Shown here piece after piece: positions 8,801 through 16,300 of a DNA stretch of 28,626 bases. This stretch comes from Tritrichomonas foetus (taxonomy: Eukaryota; Parabasalia; Tritrichomonadida; Tritrichomonadidae). A program made the translations under genes and the position numbers. The notes beneath the pieces are model-generated. The model ran no database searches. It worked only from the letters and a program-made list of their open reading frames with translations, and was not told the origin of the DNA. The stretch is from the NCBI GenBank assembly GCA_001839685.1, contig MLAK01000909.1, forward strand, positions 19,513 through 48,138, written 5' to 3'. The stretch's first letter is position 1. Every line of letters starts with the position of its first letter.

Positions 8801-10498
8801 TTGGATGACATTGTCTCTGCACTCTGTCGCGCCAACGAAACGGGCAGTGTTCAATTACAAGAAGCAGCATTTCCAGTTCTGCAAAAAGTGATTGAATCAT
8901 TTAAAGATAAGGTTACTGAAGATGGTGGTCGCTTACTTGATTTATATGATTCACAATTTGCATCAGTTGTAAAAGTCGGGTTCCAATTGAATTTATCAAT
9001 TAGTGGAGGATTTCTATCTACATATTTAACATTTAATACAGATAATATGTCAAAAGATCCTGAAAACTGCTCAGCTATCCTTATTGTTTATTTAAATGGT
9101 CTCGACAGTTGTCAACAACGTTCTACACCGTTTTATTCATTAGCTACACACCTTTGTACTGTTGGACGTAAATTCCCTCAAATTCGCTCACTTATTCAAC
9201 CATTCTTGATCACATTAACACCAATTTTCTCTGGAATTGTATTGCAAGCTATGAGTTTATGGAATTCAAGAGACGATTGGCGCGCAATGAATGAGTTTCG
9301 ATCTCTTGCTGCACCATTTTATCATGAACTTTTGCCTGCTTTTGTTTGGCTTCAAACAATTTCAAATCAGATTGTAATTGAGGTAAATGTTCTTGTTGCA
9401 TTCTTTGTAATTGAAATGAAATTTGGAAGGGAAGCTTGGCAAAAAAGTGCAGCTTTTGAAGCACTTTCAACAGCTCTAGACTTCTGTGGATCGAATATTC
9501 CATCCAATCTGCTTGAACTTTCAATTAAAACCGCACTTGATTTTAGCAATGTTGATGAAAGACTCTTCTTAACCAACTCAGCCGCACTCCTGAAAGGTGA
9601 TTCTGAATGGGATGCTGTTCGAAAATGTCTTCTTTCACTCTGCACATCAAAAGATAATGCATTTTCAGTTAAAACATTCGCATACTTACTAAGCAGTGAT
9701 ACTGAAAGGGCATCGTTAAGACCTTATGCATTATTTATGGCAACTTTCATCATTCAAAAATTTAAAGAACAGAAAATCACATTTGATTCAACAAATGCTT
9801 TATTCATTCTTCTCTTTAAACATTCACCAAATGTTATTGCACAAGTTTGTGACTTTGTTATTGCAACGAAAGGTCTTTCTGCTCAGTTTAAGTTAATGGT
9901 TATTGACTTAAGTTTAACTATGATAAAAGAAGGTGATTCATTTGGTTCAATACCAAGATATCTTTTATCATCATTTAGAAAAGGTGGAATGCATCTTCTT
10001 GGTCACTATTTAATCACTAAACCCAATGTTGGAATTGCACTTTTGAGCAAAGGCGCTGCAAAAGCTGCTTTCTTACTTGCATTGAAAGATATAGAGAATT
10101 CTAGAGCATTTTTATGGTTCTTACAACTTTCAATGATAACTTTAGAAAAACATTCACCAAATCCAAACACTCCAAAACTTTTTGCATGCTCAATTTTCAG
10201 ATTATGCATTAAAATGATAGATATTTGCGGGAAAGACCCACTGAATGGAAGAATGACTGTTTGGCACTGCATCAGAATGATTCAGGATGCACAAAGAATA
10301 GCTGGTTCAAAAATACTCTCTTATGTATATAATGAAATCGATCAGGACCAAAAATCAAAACTTGCAGAATTACTCAATCAAAGTATCTACAATGAACTTC
10401 AAAATAAGAAGATGCAAGAATTAATGGAGTTCTCAACAAATGATAGAGGAAAAAGAAATGATGAATGGCAAACTCTCGAAATTGATGATTCAGATTAA
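5843..10498 (+). CDS. HEATR5: HEATR5/Laa1-like HEAT-repeat protein (AP-1 coat accessory)
   Basis: A 1551-residue, almost entirely helical protein built of HEAT-like repeats. The region around residues 930-1065 follows HEATR5A/B in order and pattern: a SFWVSTVRRVL segment like HEATR5 SHWL-LCKDVL, then LDDIVSALCRANETGSVQLQ matching [20 protein letters not shown], then LLDLYDSQFASVVKVGF matching the VILEQYQANVGAALRPAF stretch. The N-terminal half also has the HEATR5 layout. HEATR5B and yeast Laa1 stabilise the AP-1 clathrin adaptor at the trans-Golgi and endosomes, so a coat role is expected. The protein is shorter than human HEATR5B (2071 residues). It ends in an acidic, Trp-containing tail (NDEWQTLEIDDSD), reminiscent of the acidic tryptophan peptides at HEATR5 C-termini. 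Family assignment is by eye, with no search; a generic HEAT protein is the alternative. Confidence 0.72.
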   Translation: MENVLSSITKLVETKRITNPEEAIMTQLIDLDPFLDITLDDSQISQIEHIIHSLFTINNGVFSIQCAIYISSRLLKLYLKSKTPKLWDMINFSIQNSYSTTIIATGYLCRHLGESNRAQLPRFIDHILKNCSKYQFASIYALRAIFKVGRKAVSQFANQAFDFTNRIIGNTKQHTIMMALKFLRVLVRTDTIPLNIILETAKNILLKDSELPFIQNEVAILVARCAYRPYEISLAEKSKENSEWAVLSRRSNNQVYDFTPSLTTINQFPTIAAQSFTHFISLLGTEVTSFNHVQLFKYVRSFIPQEITRLIPLLPGDSRFTYFREISKESISAQQVKLLKILCPDDNCIKDTANLAQSLANSPDKASRKQAIEFFASLAKSHPFLVSKYISSSLSNLKKLLTTKGENDPTTNEKNNNAIFGNSSVISAILGNLSITEKESAVHDNKSALESLIKTSLANVINPNMPIYAAIFEILQTLPKQYAALSVVSKAIDTIMQLKQPNKKLLKSVFAFRAKFSKPSQNSKLVEYALKITHIPLPISVLTNLCSMIPKIKASPEVAYKTTIIILKRAMNILPSQSLTKSFIKHPLPLASELLDVKKQTLKTDAFLNQVIRKFPLLLTAVQPDNQKFLMSTVLEPKNQNMTTLLILASMCEARITRNLVPLNLHKYLLSLLTAKNTNLFQSICECIALFARSHPEVLPDLFDFIEAQKNVNGSLLTSSIFAHVTVPKQYLVRAINYLDEQLKSHGNIAFTVHALHSVILTHSMQISAVGNSANQFPHLFNTMQNASSLQPVTLQIIGDCFRSLIETFSSDLVTLDSPISKTVIISLRTIAFTPMSYAKEVYFNCSRSIYTFAHILTNYAPIVFPTSIGASVNGQLAACEAYSDYMKFESMSFDVPNIVPLLLSILQTTGDIRAHHFIVSIASMMNEENVSFWVSTVRRVLVTSSLIDSTSLAIEPTHEVKRACVDISMYIVDIISNAFILSTENLDDIVSALCRANETGSVQLQEAAFPVLQKVIESFKDKVTEDGGRLLDLYDSQFASVVKVGFQLNLSISGGFLSTYLTFNTDNMSKDPENCSAILIVYLNGLDSCQQRSTPFYSLATHLCTVGRKFPQIRSLIQPFLITLTPIFSGIVLQAMSLWNSRDDWRAMNEFRSLAAPFYHELLPAFVWLQTISNQIVIEVNVLVAFFVIEMKFGREAWQKSAAFEALSTALDFCGSNIPSNLLELSIKTALDFSNVDERLFLTNSAALLKGDSEWDAVRKCLLSLCTSKDNAFSVKTFAYLLSSDTERASLRPYALFMATFIIQKFKEQKITFDSTNALFILLFKHSPNVIAQVCDFVIATKGLSAQFKLMVIDLSLTMIKEGDSFGSIPRYLLSSFRKGGMHLLGHYLITKPNVGIALLSKGAAKAAFLLALKDIENSRAFLWFLQLSMITLEKHSPNPNTPKLFACSIFRLCIKMIDICGKDPLNGRMTVWHCIRMIQDAQRIAGSKILSYVYNEIDQDQKSKLAELLNQSIYNELQNKKMQELMEFSTNDRGKRNDEWQTLEIDDSD

Positions 10499-10869
10499 TT
10501 TATTTTATATATATTTACTAAATGTTTTGATTTATATTAATTGAATTTTCTAAGTTTTTTTCCAGAACATTTATTAGGCAAAAGATCGTAAAAACATTCC
10601 AATCAACAGAAAATTACAAGTATCAATCATTAAATAACCAAAGCATTTCGAAAATGCAAGTATTTATTAGAGATAAAAACATTTCACGGAAAAAAAATAT
10701 CTTTTTACCTCATTTTAAAATCCATTTTCAACAGTAAATAAAGAAAAGTCGAAATATTTTAGAAAGATGTTATTTAGAAAGGATTAGTCTATAAAATAAA
10801 TATAAACCGAATCATATTATAATATTTTAATTTTTTTTTTGAACGAACATATATGATATAAAAAATGAA
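10499..10869. other. Convergent intergenic region (two 3' ends)
   Basis: HEATR5-like and the PDI-like gene converge here. The 371 bases are A+T-rich with several A and T runs (for example the T run near 10830-10840) and should hold both 3' UTRs. I see no open frame of note, RNA gene or repeat. Confidence 0.6.
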
Positions 10870-12486
10870 TTAAAGTTCTTGTTCTTTTTCTTCGGTTTCA
10901 TTTTGATTCTTCGCTGCGTAAGCTTCATATTCGACTTTCACCTTCCTGATTGTTTCTTCAAGCGTATTCTTTTGGTGCCTGTTCATTTGTGGTATTACTG
11001 ATCTAAAGTATTCAGTCAATTGATTGAATTCATCCATTGAACTTAAAGTTTCGTTTAATTTGGTAATTGGTTTCTTTGCAGCGAAAAGTCGAATATGCAT
11101 CAAAATGTCGCCAACTCGCTTTCCAATTACAAACTTTGGGGAAAGCTTCTGGTTAGCTGGATAGAAAATAATAGCTGGTTGGTCTGGAACAACCGGAAGT
11201 CCACCATCTATTTGATTCGCTGTATAATCCATAAAACCAAATTTGATGAATTCATTTTCACAAACATCAATCAAATCTTCGGCAACTTCCTTCAAAGCTG
11301 TAAAAGAGAACTGGCATGCTTTTGAGTTTGGTTTTACAAAAAGAACTAGGACATCTTTACCTTCTTCCATAACAAATTCTTTATAATTCTTACCGACAAC
11401 TTTTTTAATTGCTAACGAAGAAGGTTTTGGAATTGGTTCACTGATTGGGATTTTGTCGACTTGATTAGACTTTATGTAATTTAACAACTGTGCTGTACTG
11501 GTGGTAAAACTTTGTGCATCGAATACAGGTGCTTCAATTAAAGTTCTAGGAAGGAATTGTGTAGTTCTATAGAAGAATTTTCCTGTAACATTAATGACGG
11601 CTAAATTCGAAGTTTTCTCACAAATTGTTGAATCACCAAGAAATTCGCCCAAATACTTCTTTGTTTCATCACTTTTCAATTCAAAGAAATCAAATTCATT
11701 ATGAAAATGCTTTGCAAGAGTATATAAAAATTCACCAACCATTAAATTTTCTCGTTTCTTCTTCTGGCAGAAGCAGACAGCAGGTTTTGTTGATTCCTTC
11801 ATTTGCTTGACTGTTGGACGAGAGTATAGAGGCTTTCTTCCCTGACGAAGTCCCTCAATTGTGCAATTAAATTCTTCGAGGGATTTATCAAGTTTCCGAT
11901 AAAGAGCGCAGCTTCCATCAACCAGGGAAACTTCATTGGCCACCTCTTGGGTAATTTGGATAACGTCAGTAAGAACAAACTCGCTTGTAGAAATTTTGGC
12001 AATTTTCTTCATTTCTTCGTATTTCGATTCAGGCGCAATAATGGTGAGTGGGGCCTGGCCCAATGATGAAACCAAGCCTTTTTGGTCTTTAAGAAGAGGC
12101 CTCTTTCCATATACATATAAATCAAGCAAAAACAATAGGGAAGAGTCTTCGTCAATTGGACCAACTGCTTCGACTATGTTTCCATTCTTGAATATGGCAA
12201 AGTATGGATCTTCTGGAAGAACAGTATCATTTTCGGTTACTATATTTTTCATTTCGCGTGGATAAATATGAATGAATGTGTATTCGGGGAAGAGCGGTTC
12301 GGCAGACGCGAAGTTCATGATTAATTCAACGTCTTTTCCAGCACCAACAAAGGCAATAACATTCTCGTTTTCTTTGAGCAATTTTTGTGCTTTTTCGAGG
12401 CCTGAAAATTCGATGGAAAGGCTATTGGCGGCTTGGTGAGGAATATATACGGAAAGAGTCAGTCCTGCCAAGAAATAGAAAACCAT
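10870..12486 (-). CDS. PDI-like ER protein without a CxxC active site
   Basis: A 538-residue protein whose N-terminus (MVFYFLAGLTLSVYIPHQA) looks like a signal peptide. It appears to contain four thioredoxin folds in the a-b-b'-a' order of protein disulfide isomerases: about 25-130, 135-235, 240-345 and 354-465. The last is clearest: VLVLFVKPNSKACQFSFTAL aligns with VEFYAPWCGHCKxLAP, and DQPAIIFYPANQKLSPK aligns with the cis-Pro strand of ERp57 (GFPTIYFSPANKKLNPK). At the catalytic site W-C-G-H-C reads N388-1, then S388 K389 A390 C391, so only the second Cys remains; the first domain has no Cys pair at all. Redox catalysis is therefore unlikely; a chaperone or client-binding role is inferred. 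A charged helical tail ends in EQEL, close to but not the classical KDEL/HDEL retrieval signal. The start chosen gives the intact signal peptide. Confidence 0.8.
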   Translation of the reverse strand: MVFYFLAGLTLSVYIPHQAANSLSIEFSGLEKAQKLLKENENVIAFVGAGKDVELIMNFASAEPLFPEYTFIHIYPREMKNIVTENDTVLPEDPYFAIFKNGNIVEAVGPIDEDSSLLFLLDLYVYGKRPLLKDQKGLVSSLGQAPLTIIAPESKYEEMKKIAKISTSEFVLTDVIQITQEVANEVSLVDGSCALYRKLDKSLEEFNCTIEGLRQGRKPLYSRPTVKQMKESTKPAVCFCQKKKRENLMVGEFLYTLAKHFHNEFDFFELKSDETKKYLGEFLGDSTICEKTSNLAVINVTGKFFYRTTQFLPRTLIEAPVFDAQSFTTSTAQLLNYIKSNQVDKIPISEPIPKPSSLAIKKVVGKNYKEFVMEEGKDVLVLFVKPNSKACQFSFTALKEVAEDLIDVCENEFIKFGFMDYTANQIDGGLPVVPDQPAIIFYPANQKLSPKFVIGKRVGDILMHIRLFAAKKPITKLNETLSSMDEFNQLTEYFRSVIPQMNRHQKNTLEETIRKVKVEYEAYAAKNQNETEEKEQEL

Positions 12487-12804
12487 TGAGGACGAAAAAA
12501 GATTTGTTTGAAATAAGTGGTCATTTAATCACATGTCATATGGTGAATTTTTGAATAAAACGCTTTGACTATGATATCATTTGGACATGGAAAATATCTC
12601 GTGTGAATTTCTTTATATGATTATTATCACTAAAGAAAAAAGTTTGAAAAATTATATTAGATATAATTTAAAGCTAACAAGTAGGATATATTCAAATTTT
12701 GAAGATGTCTTTTAGGTAAAACATGATATATAGATTCATATACAGAAATAATTTAGTTCTAAAGGCATTTCAAGATATATTTTTCTCTGATTAAAGAGCT
12801 TCAT

Positions 12805-13245
12805 ATGAAAGTTTTGATTCCTTCCAAAGAAATTCACCAGTATAGCGGTTTAAAGGCTAAAATAGAAGATAATAGGTCAATAATATGTTTCGAAAAAAAC
12901 TTTCAGAAAACCTGAAGATTCTCAAGCCATTTATACTAACTGAAATTGCCTTTTTTGATTATTGTTCCACCAATATAATGACAAGATTCATAAATCACAG
13001 CTTATATTTCAAAATTAATTCAATTGACGAATTATTTAACGACTTCCACTTAAAATCAGCAGAAAATCAAATTTGTGACGTGATTCTATTCATGCAATAG
13101 CATGTTTTATCCGGAATTGGAGATACTGCTCACAAATTTGAGTGACATTGATGCCATCATGATTGAAAATTATATCACAAAATTTTGGAAATTTCATTTT
13201 GAATGGATAACTGTTCAAACATCAATCTTGAGAAGAACAATTTAA
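12805..13245 (+). pseudogene. Probable decayed gene in three frame-shifted pieces
   Basis: Three plus-strand open pieces follow one another with small overlaps and switch frame twice. Piece 1 starts at ATG 12805 (MKVLIPSKEIHQYSGLKAKI) and ends at TGA 12913-12915. Piece 2 is open through 12885-13100 (71 codons from its ATG). Piece 3 is open from about 13084 to TAA 13243-13245 and reads, from its ATG at 13102, MFYPELEILLTNLSDIDAIM. The order, the tight abutment and the protein-like composition suggest one reading frame broken by two frameshifts. No family is recognised. Piece 2 alone could be mistaken for a small gene. Chance open frames remain possible. Confidence 0.4.
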
Positions 13246-13269
13246 TATTTTGAATGGAATGAAGAATTT

Positions 13270-13311
13270 AATTGGCCTATTTGAGAGGTTTTCGAGTGAT
13301 TGAATTGGCCT
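13270..13311 (+). repeat. Two direct copies of AATTGGCCT before the THADA start
   Basis: AATTGGCCT occurs at 13270-13278 and again at 13303-13311, 33 bases apart, in the last 60 bases before the THADA-like ATG. GGCC is rare in this A+T-rich intergenic DNA, so the pair stands out and may be part of the promoter. Confidence 0.55.
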
Positions 13312-13313
13312 TT
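13309..13313 (+). promoter_or_regulatory. Possible M5-type core promoter element (CCTTT)
   Basis: CCTTT lies 14 bases before the THADA-like ATG. In Trichomonas vaginalis a CCTTT motif named M5 overlaps the transcription start of some genes and substitutes for the initiator. No TCA-Py-T/A initiator is seen in the same short interval. Position and sequence fit, but five bases is little evidence and its use in this species is assumed. Confidence 0.3.
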
Positions 13314-13327
13314 TTGGCTGAGAGTAA

Positions 13328-16300
13328 ATGAATGATGGAGAAGAAGATGATCTTAAACAGGTAATACAATCTTGTATTCGCTGTGGTAACAACATTTCTA
13401 AGAGATCCCTCAATCTTCTTTCAGCATCTATTCGAAGATGGGCAGAATCATCACCAACCAATTTAATTACTATTATTCAAGACATGTTATGCGATTTCGA
13501 TTCCCAGATTGTTCCAACACGTATACTTTTATCGATATCTAACGATCTACAGAACCTTGATGCAAGTTATTTTGCGCCAATAATTCATTTCTCCATAAAA
13601 ATGGAGAAAAACTCTCAGCCAGCATCAATTATTTCACCAATTCATAATACCGTATTCATTATTCCAACAGCATCGATGCCAGCAACAAAGGCAACATGCC
13701 TCGCCACCAATATTATCGACTTATTACCAAATTTTGTTCACCAGAATGACTCCTTACAAATTATAGCGACTGCACTTTCACAATTCATGAAAAAATGGGC
13801 AAAAATTTTGAGCAATCCAAACGAGCTTGCTGCGTCGCTATTCACCCTACTTTCAAATTCATCTTTCACATATGCAACATTGTCACTTTTATGCCAATCT
13901 GTTATTTACCTAATTTTATCAATTTTAGGTGACTGCTCACTGAAAGAAGTCCTTGAATCATTAATTAAGCGTGAGCCAACTGTTTTAGATCAATGCACAC
14001 CTGTTGCAAATATCAATTTTGTTGATTTTGCTTTACAAACTCTTCCTGTTTCTGCACAATTCCAACTTATTGGAAGTTTCATTTTTTCTTTACCAACTGA
14101 ACGTTTAAATGAAATTGCAAATCGATTTAACCTCCTTGGAAGCTGTATTAAAACTCCACCAACTGATGAGCTTGGTCGAACTTGCTTCTACACAATGCTT
14201 TCGGCTGTTTTAAAGGCAACAGCTAAACAAATGACACCTAAAGCGTTAAATATGTGTTGTAATGCTTTGTTGTCTCATCCAGATACACAAGATACCGCTA
14301 ATCGTCGTGCAATGAAATGGTGTTTTAGTTCATTACTTCAATGTTCATCACACACACAAAATCCGAACAAATTTAATGAAATGCTCTTCCAAAGGATTCT
14401 TGCATTGTCTCCAAAATCTCTATTAAGACAAGATGCACTTCCAATGATTATTCCAGTTGTACCATTTTCAAATATAACATTGGAATTCTGGAATTATTTA
14501 ATTGGTTTATTTGATACACAAAATAGTCTTGCTTTGAAATGCATCAGCGAAATATATAAAAAGTTCGATGTTCCAATGGAATATTCCACAATTTTATTCA
14601 AAAAACTCGACCAAATGAATGCACCTACACGAACAATGAGTTTGAATTACCTATTGAAAACTGACGCACACGTAATTCAACAATTAAAGGATCATGCAAC
14701 CAATTGTTCGGAAATTGATGAAAATCGAAGATTGACTCTTTTATTATCAACTGCTTCATTTGAAGCAAAAGTAACAAGGAAACCGATTGTTTCTGAATCA
14801 TTACTTCGATCAGCAATTCATTCATGGGATTTTGAAGTTAGAATGTCAGCAATTCAATTATTATGCGGTCAAAATGCATTCACTGATGATGAAAGATTAT
14901 CAATCTTAAAAGATGCAATTCCACGCGTTTTTGTATATTGCGATATGAAATTTTCTAAACAACTTGAAAGATGTTTGGATAACATTATAAGAAGTTTAAA
15001 TAATAAATCATCGATTTTCATTCAAGCATTAATGAATGAAATGCTTCCGCTTTTACGTCCACATCAAAGTGGTGTTAAAAAAGCATACATTATTTGCTTA
15101 ATTAAAACTATTTGGCGTCATAAACCACTTTATTTACTTACAAAGAAACTTATTGAACAGCTTGTTTTAGGTCTCTTTGAAAGTAGCTATGTTCTACGTG
15201 ATCAATTCTTTGCTTTGCTGTTGATTATTGTTCGAACTTCACTTTCAACAAATAATCAAGAAGCAAGTATAACCATAAAAAGTGTTATTAATAATGAAAA
15301 CGACTTTGTTCATGAACTCATTGAAAAACATAAAGAAAGTCCAAGATTCCGTGAAGCTGATGGTGCTGCAAGACTCATTGCTTTACTTCATATCGTACAA
15401 AAAGATAAACCATTGGATGCAGTTGTTAATGAAATGTGGATTGAATATGCATCCACGTCAAGTGAATCAATTCCTTCACATTTTCCACTTTCAGTAATCT
15501 TACATATTTTGCAAAGCACAGTTCAAGACATCTCCGTTAGATTCCTTGTTGATAAACTTCTCTCAAATCTTGTGCAACTTATTAAAGATTCACTTGATTT
15601 TATGGGAGTTGAAGCAAATATTGAATCTATGCCAATTCAAGCCATTCGTAAAGATCCACCAGAATCACAACTTCATGATTCAGTGAATAAATCCTGGCTT
15701 GTTGTTCGACAATCATTGAATATTATTACATGTATAATTAATCGTCATTTCGATGAAATCAGTCAAAATTTAGTTGAACAACTTGGTGATGCACTTTTCA
15801 ACTTCCTTGTTGAATCTCGTCACTTTTCAACCGTGTTTTATGCTCACTTAACATTCCAAACACTTTGTACACGTTGTTTCATGCGTGAAGATTGCGGCAA
15901 GTTGCCGAAAAAATGGACAGAAATTTTATTAAAAGCTGCTGATAACTTTTCTTCAGCTGATCATAAAGCTTCTGATGGATTTGTACAAACAGCTACAGCT
16001 TTAATCCATTCTGAACCTCCACATCTCTTTGGATCACAACGCTCGATTTACCATCTACTGCTTCAACTCTGTTTCACACTTCTTGATAAACCAGGAACAT
16101 CAAATCAACTAAGATCAGCTCTTTTACTCACTGAAGCAATTGCAAAAGATTCACCAACACAAGGAAACCTTGAACCATATGCTGCACAACTTCTCATGTC
16201 TGTTTTCATGGTAAATACTGTTCCAATGAACTATGAAATGAGATGTGCTGCAAACCATTGTTTGACTTCTCTACTGTTGAAACATTGGGAACGAAAAGAT

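Larger units (their letters stand above)
12487..13327. other. Intergenic region with probable decayed gene and THADA promoter
   Basis: This 841-base stretch lies between the divergent PDI-like and THADA-like genes. It holds the likely decayed gene at 12805-13245 and two AATTGGCCT copies just before the THADA start. The part from 12487 to about 12800 is A+T-rich and shows no open frame worth reporting; it must contain the PDI-like gene's promoter, where TCAAT overlaps the start codon but does not fit the trichomonad initiator consensus. Confidence 0.6.

Noticed and set aside
9249..9645. Two overlapping minus-strand frames of about 90 codons within the HEATR5-like gene
   Set aside because: They lie wholly inside a conserved coding region and have no independent support.
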